From Eulemur rufifrons (taxonomy: Eukaryota > Chordata > Mammalia > Primates > Lemuridae): a stretch of DNA of 64,000 nt. Of this stretch, positions 1 to 13,250 are shown piece by piece. The stretch covers positions 14,522,501 through 14,586,500 of the forward strand of contig NC_091000.1 of the NCBI RefSeq assembly GCF_041146395.1, read 5' to 3'. Numbering within the stretch: position 1 is the first letter of the stretch; every line of letters begins with the position of its first letter. The position numbers and the translations under genes are program-made. Under the pieces are notes generated by a model that worked only from the letters and a program-made list of their open reading frames with translations, was not told the DNA's origin and searched no databases.

Positions 1-2429
1 GGGAATCGGGAAGGGAAGTGCCTGTCTGTATGTCTTCGGGGTGGGCTGGGGCACAGACAGGGAAGGAAGGGAGGTGCAAGAGTGTGCACAGGAGTCAGCG
101 AGAACAGGAGGGGACTGACACAGACCATAGGAAGGGAGAATCGCACTCTTTTGATACATTATATGTCATGGCTGTTCTCGAGTTCTGACCTTTAGGAGCT
201 TTGTGGCATTTCTTGTACGTGACTATAATTTGGTGCTGTGAACCACTAAAATAAATATTTAGAGGGATGTTCTATGTATAGCTTTTTTGGTAAGTTTTCA
301 TTCTTGTACAGAAATTTCCAAAGTTACCAGCTGGTTGATTATGTCTGGATCTTTCAGTCATGTTGTCACTTTCCCAATGACAGGGGAAAATATGAGGCCA
401 CTTGGCACTCCATTGTTCTGCTCTTCCTGCATGGCTTCTTTATGAGGCATTTCCTGATGTAGCTTATTACTCTAGAGCTGAACACACAGCACTGAGCCCC
501 CCTAATAGTTTGTAGACAAAGTGTGTCCTATTGATTCAATACCTCTTCTCCTCATCTGGGCCTAAAATGGCTTCTTTTTGCTTCTTGTCAACAATTCCTT
601 ATTCTACATAATATTTAGGCAAAAAGCCAATAGAAGGAAATGTGGAATTAGATGTAGAGAGAAAGGCCATTCCTGTAGGTATTAGTGGGTTGGGAAATTG
701 AGTGTTCCAGGCTAATTCTACAGGTAGAATTTTGTTAGACAGAATCAAATACATCACAAATGAGACCCTATCCCTAGAAATATGCCAGCTTTATATAGTG
801 AAGTGGCTATTTTTGTGGAGATCCAGTTCTGTCTCTAATTTCAGTACATTTAAATAGAGAATCCGTAGTATATATACAAAAATAAGCTTGTTATCTGAAC
901 AATGTTAGAATAGCTAGACTATCTGGAAATATCTTTGCAACATATAAACATTATTCCTTCTAAAGAAAATGATCATTTTCCATGTCTATTTAATTACTCT
1001 TTTAAAAAGCATTTTTGAGGCCTTCTGAATATGCAAGATGTTAGATAAAACTCTAAATTATGCTCTAGCATATTTGGAATTTACTTGTCTTCAAAACACC
1101 ACAGTCACTTCAAAAAGGGGTACTTCTTGTCTCATTTGTAATTCTGTGATGTAAATTCTGAAGTTTCACAAATTAGTTGTGATGGTTATTACAGTATTAA
1201 CATCGCTATACATCTCTTTGGTTAGTTTGCATGCTTAATTAATCATGTTTCATTTTCTTTCGGGCTTTCATAGGTGTTTCTCTTATTTTTAAATTAAATG
1301 ACTTTTGAAAGAGAACATCCTCTGAGGACTCACTAGTTCTCCCATCTTTACAGAAATTCCTTCTCAGAGGAGGCGAATGAGCTCAACATGGAAGCCGAGA
1401 CAAGAAGTGGCATCGGTGTGGAGGGTGAATGCTGATAGGTGCTTCAAGATCACACTTTTGAGACATGTTTCTGCTGCTCACCGCGTGGTCAAAGGGGCTG
1501 TGTTTCATCTTTCTTGGCTTCATTTCACTTGTCAGTTAAAAAGAGCGTAATATTTTTATCCCCAGTGTCTTGTAAGGCATTTATTTTTCGATTTCTATAA
1601 TGAATTCTGTGTTCATATTGAAGCCAGCCTGTACTATTAACAAATGATAACAGTGACAATGAAAAACTCCCTTCCTATGTGGCGAGCCCGAGGGACAGCT
1701 CCATCTCCTGTCATTCAACGTCACACCTTAACTGGATGAGTGCCATGCTGCTAAAAAGTCATTGAGCAAAGGATTTGCTGACTGTCTGAGAGGATCAAGT
1801 CCTAGAGTGTCAACCTACCTGTTTAAAAGACCTACTCTCTAGTCCTTAGTAGAAACAAAACTTGGGAACACTTAGGGAACAATAACATCTTATTTTTGCT
1901 GATAGCCAGTTTTATCCATAATATCTATCATCTAGGACATTAGTATTCAATAAGTCATGCCAAGAGAAACAAGAGTTTATTTCTAACCCACCTGGCTCTC
2001 ACATGTTCTTACAGCCATAGTCTTCACCCCTTGAGAACAACTCAGGAAATGAGCCTTTTCTTCTATAGCTGTTTGTTCATAGGGAATGAAGGGACACACA
2101 TAAACTCCTGATTAATGGACTTACAGTGCCTAATTTTGAAAAATATCTGGCCACTTTGTTCTTTCTCTGACTTTTATCTAGTGCTGCTACAGTAACCAAA
2201 TAGGCAATTCTAAAAATAAAGATGTTAAAACCAACTCAGTCAATCTTAATTGCCATTCATTGATTGAAAATTTTTTAGGGAGGCAAAAACTGTAATGAGG
2301 ACTAAAATTAAATTTGAGGACTCCTTTACTTATTAATGTAATTTTATCCACATTATTATTGGCCATCTTTCCTTAGTATTAATGAGTATTACTATGCCTA
2401 TTGCTATTAATTTTATGGCTTATAATTTA
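1..2429. other. Unique non-coding sequence
   Basis: The first 140 bases are purine-rich (runs of ggaag and gggag). The rest is moderately AT-rich DNA with no repeat family I recognise and only short open frames (at most about 60 codons). I see no splice-site and frame combination suggesting an exon. Very old, unrecognisable repeats cannot be excluded. Confidence 0.6.
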
Positions 2430-2668
2430 CTTACTACTTTCCAGGTGGAGCCAAGTACTCAACTAAGTATTTCACACGATTTGTCTTGTGGAATGTGCTC
2501 AACAGTGGCCACTCAGGTGGCCATCGTTATTATCCTCGTTTTACAGGTGAGGCTTGCAGGTTAAAAGACATTTCTAAGGTCCCATGGCTGGTAATTAGCA
2601 GCAACAGGGTTCAAGCCTGGGCTTGTCTAGCTTTCAAACTGTGCTCTCTCCTAATGACTTTGCCACTC
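2430..2668 (+). mobile_element. MIR SINE fragment
   Basis: The block follows the MIR core in order: a degenerate 'aggtggagccaagtactc' start, then 'ttattatcctcgttttacaggtga', then 'ggttaaaagacatttctaaggtc', then 'cagggttcaagcctgggc'. These correspond to the well-known MIR string about a fall to the fourth quarter of the element (attatcc, ttttacagatgagg, aaggtcacacagc, ttcaaacccaggc). Divergence is high, as expected for an ancient tRNA-derived SINE. Boundaries are approximate. Confidence 0.8.
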
Positions 2669-5600
2669 TGTCTGCTAAGTAACACGATGCAGCATTTGTT
2701 AAATATCTTTCATAGGAATGTCTGCAGATTTAGGATTAAAATCATTCCATAAAATGGATTTTTGATGTAATAAAAATGATCTATGTATTCTGTCAGTTTT
2801 ATTGCCGAGGCGTGGGAGGCAGGGCCGGGAAACAAGGTAGTCGTCAACCCTGTGGGAAAGGATGGAGTGAGCTGTCAGCATTTTCTATTATTAATTATGA
2901 ATATCTAAGTAGTAGTCAGATGTTCTTTTGTTTGTTTCTCAAAAGTGTAAGTTAAGTTTTACCATTTGTCTTTTAAAATAGATTTTTATTTGCACTTAAT
3001 ACACGCATATAGTAAAAACTTCAGTAATAAAACCTAAAGCGTATGTAGTTGCAAATGTCCACATTCCCTCCTCTCCACCTCTCCCCACCCTCTAGTTTTC
3101 TGTCCAGGATCAAATACCTTCTCTTCCTTTAGCTCATGTCACTGGTGGTAAACCTCCATATTGCTAAATAATATGCTGATTAGCTCATTACTTGACTTTT
3201 TAATTGCTGACATTATCTATTTTCATCCTTTTAAAATACGAAGATGCCTCCAGAAACCGTTCCCCATCCCCCAAGTGCTTGTACCATTCTCCTTCCAGTC
3301 TCCCTCTGGATGGTCTCGTGACTCGTGACTTGCCCTGTCCGCGGGACTTCCCAGCTCTGCAGCCTCTGGTCAGGTCACACCTCTTGGGCTGTCCTCCTGT
3401 GAACAGAGCTTGCTGAGAGGGCAGGGGCCAGGCAAGCCGCCCGGCTGGGTGGAGTTTCCGCCATGGTGGAGTGACCCGATTGCTAGAACCCTCTGTTGTG
3501 GTTCCTGATTAGGGAGGCGTGGTGCCACTGGGGCCAAAACACTGCTCTTTCCCTGCTAGCCAATTCCCAGCAGGCTCCGCAGGGTGAGCTTTTCAACCAG
3601 CTACGCCACGGTGGCTAAAAGCATAAGGGCTGATAACACTGCCTCAAGCACACCCACATGGCACTAATTTAAAAATGCCAGGCTTGTCGAGGGGAAATGC
3701 TGTGTTATTTCTCATTAGGTGACGAGCAACTTAACACTCACAATTTGATTGAGAAAAATGGAGCTATTTTATAGTCCAACGGGCTCCAAATTGTTATTCT
3801 ACTCAGATCTTTATTGCTGGGCCCTTCTTAATTTAATAAGCAATCTGTATCACTAGGACAGAAGACAAATAGGCTTTATAAGTAAAGATATAAAAACCAA
3901 AGTGTTAATAACCAAACTGAGAACATAGTTTTATGTTTTTCCACGTCAGATATTTTCTGTAACTTCTGTGTAAACAAACCATTATGTTCTTTCTCTGAGG
4001 CCCATGATTGAAATGACAAAATCATGGGGTCTCCATCAACAGCACTAGCTTGGTAACAGATTGGGGCCACCCTCATTTGATTTTATCAAAAGTTACCACT
4101 GGGCCAGGTAAACGCAAACTTGATGAAGCCTCTGCATCATAGCCCTCATACCTTTTGCCCCCAAACATTGTTCTGTTTTGGAAAAATCACTTTTCTAAAA
4201 TAACACTGAATTTAAAAAAAAAATCTGTCCCAGTAAACAACTTTACATTGAACAATATCTGCATTAATAAGAGCCAAGGCTCTGAAGAACAACTCTTTGG
4301 CACCCTTTTCTCTGAAAAGGTCTCTGGGATCCATGCCAGGAAAATATAATAAAATTTACTAGCCTAAAAATTGGGTCTTTTCTTCCACTTTCTGTGTATC
4401 CATGGTCCGTGCCATTCTTCATTTTCGTCTTTATTTTCTGGCTAGAAATTTGAGAGCCTTGTGTCAGTTTATTTGAAAACTGCCTTATGCTCTCAGTGTT
4501 ATGGTTCCTGTTCCAGTGAAACAATGCCATAATCTTTAGGTAAAATCATCATCTTTCTTTGAAGTTGATTCCGTACATTTGCATTGATCTCTATTCCCGG
4601 GTACCGATGCAAACCTTTCGTCAATCTCCTTCACAGGCTGTCCATGCTCTGGTTTGCACGGTCTCTTCCTCTCTTGGAATCATAAGTTACGAGGAGGCAG
4701 GGCCATTTCCAAAATCAATTCTTGGCAGAAGAGAACAGCCTCCATGCATCAGGAAACCATTTCAAAGGTTAACTGTTTATCCAAGGGCATTAATTAAACT
4801 TCTTTCATAAATAAAGGTTCAGTGCTGTCAGAAGGTGGAGTGCATGAGGGGACGATTCCAAGGCTGTAACTCCCCTCACAAGAAACAAATGAAGCTCTTC
4901 ACAGACAAAGCCTATGACGCATGTTCACTTTCAGATTGTTACATGTAACAAATGAGAGGGGGAGACAGAGGCAGCGGAAGAGCCCTTCATTCAGGGAACA
5001 AAGACCGCCTTCTGTATCCTCTGGCATGGTGATCTTGTCTCAGGAAAACTCAAAAGAGTGCTAAAAATGGGGACAATTAAGCAAATGATTGATACCAAAC
5101 CAAAGATGACTTTTTAGGTTCATTTGATATCAATCACCTTCAGGGAGAGTGTCTGTATATTCCTTTCAGCATCGATCCCCACGTAAGAGATTAAAAACGA
5201 CACAGCCTTTGTTAAACCATTTAAAAGAATTAGAAAATTTTCTCTCCTAGGCTTGGACTGATGAGATTCTTTGCCAAGTAATAAAAAATGGAAAAATTAT
5301 AGAATAAGCTCTCCTAGTCACTTTAGTTATGGGATTTTCCTGTTTAGGTCTGCTAGCAGCGTTTGACAAAATATTATCAAGGGCAAGGAAATAAACAGCC
5401 TGACTTCTGTTGTCACCCGGGTACTAAGCCGTATCAGGATGAAGTGCAGGCGTTGGAAAATTGTAGGGAATGTTGGGCAAACAGAGACACGGTGCAGTTC
5501 ATCTAGTCCTCAGGCTGTGCGTGGCACGTGTTTCTAAGGTGGTAAGTGAGAAACATGTCACAGATGAGGTAGAATGTACATGGTGCAGAAAAATAAATCA

Positions 5601-6404
5601 GCTTAAAATATGTTAAATAAAAACTTTAAAGAAGCTTAATTTAAGAGATAGATTAATATTTTTTGTACTGAAATTGTTCAACAGAGTGCGAGGCACAGAC
5701 CCGATAGCTGCTAAATCTTCCAAGGGTAATTGACACTAAGGGTGAGAATAGTCAATCCCGACCCTCAGCACTGGACTTTCACTTTGGGTCAGAACTCGTT
5801 CCAGGCATCCATTTCCCCCTTTCTCTCTGGACCTGTCTGTCCTCTGCCTCTCTCAATGGCTCTTACCCCCAAAGACACAAATAGCTGGGGAAGCAAAACA
5901 GAAGAAGCCAATGAGTGGATTATTTTTAGGGTGGATGGCGTCAGGGTTGGCCCAGCCTAGATGTGGGATGAGAGAGGCCATGGCAGGGTCTGAACATTGG
6001 CCAGCGGGAGCGGTGGCATCCGGGACCCGGGCAGCCTTCGGGTCTGAGCTGCACAGGGGTCGGAGGACACGGATGCAGCTCCAGGACTCAGAGACTGAGG
6101 TAGGATTGGCTGCAAGGGCCAGAACTAGGGTAGACAAGATTCTACTATACCATAATCACATTTCATCCAAACCTTCTCAGCGCAAGGAGAGGGGAGGGTT
6201 TCTGTAGTGCGCAATACTACAATAGCGAGAATCCAGACCCAGGGAGAAAGTGAGGCTGAGGCCGTGCAGGACGCCGGAGCTCACAGTGCAAGAGACGGGC
6301 CTGCCCACGCGTAGGCAGCTGCCGTAGAGACACACTAGTCAGTGGAGTGATGCGAGAATCCGGAACTGAAACCCATAAAAGTAAAAATTCCGGGAAATAA
6401 ACGG
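2669..6404. other. Unique non-coding sequence with a short GC-richer patch
   Basis: No repeat family is recognised. A pyrimidine-rich stretch lies at 3060-3110. A GC-richer segment lies at 3260-3580 with several short frames but no convincing exon. 3700-3870 is AT-rich and free of simple repeats. The last part contains the CpG-bearing patch listed separately. No gene is supported. Confidence 0.55.
5990..6350. other. Local CpG-rich patch
   Basis: CpG dinucleotides are clearly denser here than in the flanks, for example 'cagcgggagcggtggcatccgg', 'gacccgggcagccttcgg' and 'cccacgcgtaggc'. A donor-like 'gactgag|gtagga' lies at about 6096-6106. The patch is about 360 bases, short for a classical CpG island, and I see no TATA box or known first exon. 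It could be a weak promoter or enhancer, or an unrecognised CpG-bearing repeat remnant. Confidence 0.3.
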
Positions 6405-7060
6405 ACCCCTGACAGTTTTGATCAAGAAAAGAAGGAAGACATAAGCTTATAACATTATGAATGAAGAGGGGCCCATACTACACATAGAAATTGAAAAGCT
6501 AATAAGAACACTACCAATAAATATGTTGATGAAATAAACAAACTCCCGGGAAAATATAACCTGTAGAAATGATTTAAAGAGAAACAAAAAGCTCAAATTG
6601 TCCTATAACTATTAAAGAAGTTAAATTGGTGGTTCCAATCTTCCATTAAATAAGCACCAGAACCAGACGGTTTATAGGTAAATTCTATCAAATATTCAAA
6701 ATACAGAGTATTCTTCTTCTTCTTCTTTTTTTTTTTTTTTTTTTTTACAAACTCTTTTAATGGTCAGAGAAGAGGGAACATCCAGCACATTCTACAGGAG
6801 AACATAACCCTATATAAAAAGCCAAAAATGATGTGTAAAAGGGAAAAAATTATAGTTCGACTTCACTCATGCAAAAATCCTTGAAGAAAAACATCTAGAA
6901 AATCAAATCTAACGTGTATTCAAAAAGAGAATACACCAAGACAAAATTGGGTTTACCTAGGTATGCAAAGATGATTTAACATTGAAAAAATAAATGTAAT
7001 TCACATTAATAAATATTTAGCCAGTAAATAAAATTAACATTGAGCATTAGCATATCAGAG
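6405..7060 (+). mobile_element. Old L1 LINE fragment (reverse-transcriptase part of ORF2)
   Basis: The block tracks L1 ORF2 in the plus direction: the equivalent of 'aacaaactcccgg', 'accagacggtttataggtaaattctatcaaatattcaaa', 'cctatataaaaagcc', 'atgcaaaaatccttgaa', 'acaccaagacaaaattgggttta' and 'ggtatgcaaagatgatttaacat'. In the L1 family this is the start of the reverse-transcriptase domain. Many stops and indels make it inactive. Both ends are truncated. An internal simple repeat interrupts it. Confidence 0.85.
6711..6746. repeat. (TTC)n followed by a T run, inside the L1 fragment
   Basis: About five TTC units pass directly into a run of roughly 20 T. Flanking bases on both sides are L1 ORF2, so the tract most likely expanded from a TTC-containing stretch of the element rather than from a poly(A) tail. 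Confidence 0.9.
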
Positions 7061-8335
7061 GTTCCTATAGAGAAATCTTGCTACACAAAACCTATTTAAA
7101 TTTGTTCAACTTGTATTTTTTCAAGATTTACTTGAACACTGAACTATTGCTAAACTTATCCCTAAGAATTACCTAAATACATATTTGCTATGAAACAGAA
7201 TGTATAAGGGTTTCTCAAGATAAATTCTATATGCTTAATTTTTCCTTTAGAATAATGTGGTGTGATATAGTTGTGTGGCCCTGCCATGGGCCGTGAGATA
7301 CCAATTGCAGCCCTTACACTGCTGTTAACAAGCTAAGCGACCTTTAGACTTATTTACATCACAGCTTTCTAAAACACAAAGTGAAGAAGTAGGATCATAT
7401 GACCTTTATAATTCCTTTTGCCTCCTTAGAGTTTTGAGTTTTTCTAGGTTAGAGAAATACAAGTGTTTACGTTTAACAACAGATGCATGGTTTTGTGCTT
7501 GTACTTTAATGAATCTGCCAAATAAAAGATCTTCTATCATTTTGATAAATTGTGTGTCATCAGTGATCTAACAAAATATAGCTGCAACAATTTAAGCCTC
7601 TAACAATCATGACCTGGGGTCCAAGAGGAACTGGAAGGCATTCTGTTCTGCGCACTGGACATTTTGCCGTGGCCATTCTGTTGTGCCTACCTGGACATGT
7701 GTGTTTTGACAGTAGGGTCATTTAGATAGTGCTTTTTGATGAAGGGCATATTTTGAAACTCACCCTAATTTTGTGGTACAAAATAATACACCGTTAACCA
7801 TTTCATTTAAAAATATGACTAATTTCTGTATGCAACAGATAGCCTCCTTTGATCTCTGATTTTCACTTACAACCTGAGCTCCAATCTCTCCCTGAGCCAT
7901 CTCTATCCCTCAGGATCAAAACAGCTCATGGCTAGAGAAGTTGCTGACCAAGAGTGGCCGTCGAATCAGTGATTTTTAAAGGACTGAAAGGCTGATCATT
8001 AGAATCTTACACTCTATACTGACTTCCCTTACCCACTCCTCAGGGCAAGACATTTTTTCTATTTTTAAATTGTGGTGCTCAAAACAGATCTACACCTGGA
8101 GTGAATGTGTTAATAAAGTCATTATTATAGTTAATAGTGTAGTTGTTAAAGTGAATAACAACGGCTGTTCCATCTAACACAAAAGACACTTATTAAACCC
8201 ACATCACATGTTATCATATGACGGATGTATGCATTGTAGGTAAAGTTAGGAACATATGTACAATGCAAAGAATTAAAATAATTGAGGACTTAGGCAAAAA
8301 GCAAGTGTGCATAAGGAAATAAAACAGACAGCCTC
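7061..8335. other. Unique non-coding sequence
   Basis: AT-rich, with no confident repeat. 7320-7440 has a weak resemblance to a MIR 3' half in reverse order but too few matches to call. No exon-like signal stands out. Confidence 0.5.
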
Positions 8336-9227
<892 letters not shown>

Positions 9228-11605
9228 GTCAGAAATAAAATGAATACATCCGAACATATACTGGTATTGTTTGGTTGATGCACAATTGCTAGAAGCAAGT
9301 CAAAATCTTGTCTCAGTTTGGCTCTCTCTAGAGAGACGCCACCATTCACAAGAAACAGTGTGTCTGTAGATAGGTACAACTGCATTGTTTAGGAAAATCA
9401 TAGCTTTTTTCATTTTGAAGCTGGAAGGAATGTTTCCCATTAGTCCTTTTAAAGCAATCCCTGGTGATGGACTAGTGATGTCTTTAATACCACCACAATC
9501 TCAATATATGTTAATAACATCTCTCAATAATAAGTCAATGGCAGAAGGCTGAAGCTTTATTTGTGCTTTTACAAGAGGGTACAAAATGAGAAAATTACGT
9601 AATTTAGAATATGCAGATAATATGGATAAATGGAAGAATTCTAGCCCTATTCTTAATAAGAATTGGTGAGCAAAAACGTCAAGATTGTAATCAAATGCAA
9701 GTACCAAAAGTAAAGATACTTTGTGTTGCAATTTGAAAAGAGGTCCATAAATTTTTTAAAAATCAGCAGGGCAGGTGTAGAATGGAGATTCTTTTATTAA
9801 AATTAAGTGCAATATTTGATGCTTGCCTCGCACCTCCGATCTAGATGAGGTACCACACTGGGAGTAGTTTTAGAAAGTGGGGGAAAGGTGAGTCGTGCCC
9901 TCCTGCAGCAGTTGCTCCAGCCAACACCAACAACCGGGAATGACCTGTCGTTGAACTACAGTGGGCCCACGGACGCCTGCCAAAGCTAGAGCTTCTGTAA
10001 TTTCAGTTGTTGTGAATTCTCTTCCTTGCAACTGCTCATTTTACCCTGAACTGGGAAATGACTATACAAGGTGTTCAGAAATGAATAGCTTCAGTTTTCC
10101 TTTACCTCCTGAAGCATATAGACCCCGAGAAGGACAGTTTTTACTTTCTTTAAACCCAAATAACCTTGAAACAGGAACCCTTAGTTCATGTGCTATTAAT
10201 GACTAGGTAATAATTTTTCAGTTGAAAATAGTTTTATGAAATCTACTCTCTTTTCCCTTTAATTCCCTTTAATTTTCTGCAAATATTTTTTTTTTCTGAC
10301 ACACCTGTCTCCTTGACATAGTTGATCTCCTGGTGTACTTCACAAACAAACTTTCTGTTTCTATAACCTATTAGCAGTGTGAAACCTCATTTTCTGCTCT
10401 GCCTTTTTCCTGACATGACCAAAGGGAACAGGAAATTGTGGGGATTTATGGAGGGAGATTTGTCAGCCTTTTCTTATTTACTTGGACTGTGAGATATAAA
10501 TTGAATTTGGGGCTCTCTCTTCAAGAATAAGTTATTTGTTATCAAACAAGATCACGTTAGTGGATCGGACATGGATAAGGCATTACCATTATAACCTTGT
10601 TAGGTGGATTAGAGTGCTCTGAGTTCTAGAATAATGGTTTGTTTTGTGTGTGTACACTGGCTTTCATTTCTGAGTATCTCATTTGAACACCCTTGGTCTG
10701 CTGGATAGTGAGTGTCTTGTCACATAAAACTGGACAGTCTGAGGACAGCTGAACCTCTGAGCACAGCCATTTTAACAGACATGCATGTTTGCACATGGTC
10801 ACCTCAGCTATTGTGATTGCTACTGATTGAAAGTTTAGTCCACGGGAACTGACTAGTAATGTTGTGGCTACCACAGTGCTTGCTGAACTCACTTGACCTC
10901 ACTCACTGGTAATTGTGGCATTATGGTGTTTGAGAAGTAATCAAAACTTAAATGAAAAGTGAAAAGATAATAGTTAAAATATGCATTTGGCATATGTTAC
11001 TATAAATTGTTCATCCAAATCCCTTCTTTGACTTGTTTGGTATTTAGATAATGACTCCAGCCAGATAATGGAAACATTGAACCATCTGATATTACTCAAA
11101 CATGTTGAAGAACATCCACACATATGGAAAAAAGGATTGTTCAAAATAATTAAAATTCAGTTGCAATTATAGAATGAACACATTGCTGCCTATATCTCAG
11201 CACTGTTATGCTGCTTTTTTTTTTTATGGTACTTATTTATTTAGTGACTAATCTGGGATGCTCAGTAATTTGCACTGGGGTTTCTCATCATTAGTGTGAA
11301 TTAACAAAACAGTTCTGTTGTCCTTAGCAATTAGTTTGACTAGGAAATGAGGAAGAGACAACACGTTTTTGAGGGCTGTTCAATACCTTTATCTTCCTTT
11401 AATGTCTGTTAGCTAAATATGGAATTTTAATTTCCTCCCTAATTATTGAGGAGTCTTTTGCTAAATGGGCATATCCCCGAGGTCCAATTGCCTACTTTCC
11501 CTCTCTGTATGTTTACCCCGCTTGTTTGGGAAATGTATTATTTATGAATTTGCACCGTAGTTCACAAACATTTCTGGGGGAAAAAGAGAAAAGCTAACCA
11601 ACATG
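9228..11605. other. Unique non-coding sequence
   Basis: No repeat is recognised. A frame of 81 codons at 9961-10206 has no recognisable domain and no strong splice signals. A short T run is at 10288-10296 and another at 11215-11226. The remainder is AT-rich single-copy-looking DNA. Confidence 0.5.
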
Positions 11606-11860
11606 AAACAGCTGCCGAGTGTGTTGAGCCCTGTGCTGGGCACACTCACGGAGGTAATCACATGTGGCCCTCCTGTTTGCTCCTCAGGAGTGGATGTGAG
11701 GAGGTGTGTTGTGCAGGAAGAAAACAGGCTTGTTGATGTTTCTTCCTCAGCATCCCATATCTAAGTGGGTCAACTGAGATTCAACCTTAGTCTGGTTCTC
11801 AACCCCACAGTCTGGTTTGGTCTGGTTCTAGAGCCCACAGTCCTTGTGAAAAGGCAACAC
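11606..11860 (+). mobile_element. MIR SINE fragment with an internal duplication
   Basis: 'ttgagccctgtgctgggcac' at the start and 'gagattcaacctta' plus 'agagcccacagtcctt' at the end match the MIR order. The 3' portion carries an imperfect 30-base tandem repeat at 11791-11850 in which 'tctggttct' and 'cccacagtc' each recur at a 30-base spacing, duplicating the 'tctggctccagagcccac' part of the element. Confidence 0.7.
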
Positions 11861-12224
11861 ATTATTTATCCTGAATTGTTTCACTTTGGTCGTCTCATCA
11901 GAATTTCTTCCCAGTTATTGCTTGTCGTATGATGCCAAATAATTTTCCTATGTTTACTTTGGCATGGGAGATGGGAGATATTCAAACTCACTTGCCTTAA
12001 TTTCCTCTAGACTTTGCAGAGTCTATGGAAACCAAAACTCTTTCTTTTTATAACAATATTAGTGAACATTTTCAGGACAAATAAAACACTTGAAATTTAA
12101 GTTAAAACTGTTGTAAGAATCTGTGTGTACATTTAAACCATTCTAACAAGGTAGGGGATGGCTCGCCATTTTGGTTAAATATCTACATTGCCAACATAAT
12201 AATAAAGATAACGGTAACAATGGC

Positions 12225-12410
12225 AACTACACATTAGTCACTGTGAAATACATCCTAGGCTTTCATCCACACAGAAGCCTTGCTGGGTAGCTTATGATTA
12301 TCCAAGTTTTTCAAATGAGAAAAATACAGTTGGCATGGTTAAGAAATTTACCCAAGGTCTTACAGCTAGTAAGTGGCAGTGTTAAATGAGTATTGTAAAA
12401 CTTGCCCATC
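12225..12410 (+). mobile_element. MIR SINE fragment
   Basis: The signature run 'gattatccaagtttttcaaatgag', 'ggttaagaaatttacccaaggtcttacagctagtaagtggcag' is a clear MIR 3' core. The 5' end is vague. Confidence 0.85.
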
Positions 12411-12453
12411 CCTGGTTAACATTTTTCTATTGTCTTGGCATTAGTTATATGTA

Positions 12454-13250
12454 CAAGTTGAGTATGCCTTATCCAAAATGTGTGGGACCAGAAGTATTTC
12501 AGATTTTGGGTTTTTTTTGATTTCTAAATATTTTCATATATATTATAAGATATCCCAGAAATAGGATCCAGGTTTAAATACAAAATTTTATGTTTCTTAT
12601 ACCCATAGACTGAAAGTAATTTTATACAATATTTTAAATAATTTTGTGTCTGAAACAAAGTTTGTGCATACTGACCCCTCAGAAAGCACAGGTGTCCCTG
12701 TCTCAGCCACTCCCAGGGACATTCTGTGGTTGTTCAGCATCACCATCATTCCTGACTCCTAATTTATATGCTACTGATAAGTAATCATTTTTTATACTTA
12801 TTCACACATAAAAGTACTTAACAATAAAAAATATGACATACCGTTAATAGAGTGAAAAAATAATGTGTGCAGGGTAACTAAGCTCAGCGGCATCATAGGA
12901 CCACCTACATCAGGTGTTGTTAGACAACAGCAACAGCTGACAATGGCAGCTTCAGTCTCCAGCTACGAAGCCGTGTTTTGATAAAAAGGTTACTGTACAC
13001 CATACATTAGCCCCCTTGGGGATGCTGCATAAACTGTGTGTTGTGCACCTGCCTTTTGACTACCACCTGTCACATGAGGTCAAGTGAAAAAAGAAAGGCA
13101 TTTGAATGATTATTCTTAGCTAATTCATATTTACCACCTCTAAATCATACTCTCTTATTTTCTGCTTGTGGAATGATGTCAGTGCCCAAAAAGTCTGGGA
13201 TTTTGGATCATTTCAAATTTTGGTTTTTTACATTAAAGATGCCAAACTTA
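12454..13250 (+). mobile_element. TcMar-Tigger DNA transposon, non-autonomous
   Basis: The left end 'agttgagtatgccttatcc' and the right end 'gatgccaaactta' are degraded terminal inverted repeats. TA dinucleotides flank both ends (12452-12453, 13251-13252), the target site of Tc1/mariner elements. Interior landmarks such as 'gaccagaagtatttcagattttggg', 'catcaccatcattcctgact' and 'gatgctgcataaactgtg' fit a Tigger-family element I remember, although I cannot fix the subfamily. It is interrupted near its 3' end by the 81-base segment listed next. Confidence 0.8.
13086..13166 (+). repeat. 81-bp direct repeat, copy A (within the Tigger)
   Basis: Aligns without gaps to 14413-14493: 77 of 81 bases are identical by eye. 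Differences are one A/G in 'gaatgatta', one A/G in 'ttaccacctc', and a CT/TC pair in 'catactctc'. The flanking bases on both sides are Tigger sequence, so this copy is foreign to the element. As far as I recall the Tigger consensus, about a dozen bases of it are missing at the junction. Confidence 0.92.

Noticed and set aside
7320..7440. Possible MIR fragment
   Set aside because: Too few matches to the MIR core to separate from chance.
9961..10206. 81-codon plus-strand frame with a fairly protein-like composition
   Set aside because: Acceptor and donor contexts are weak and nothing in the peptide matches a family I know.
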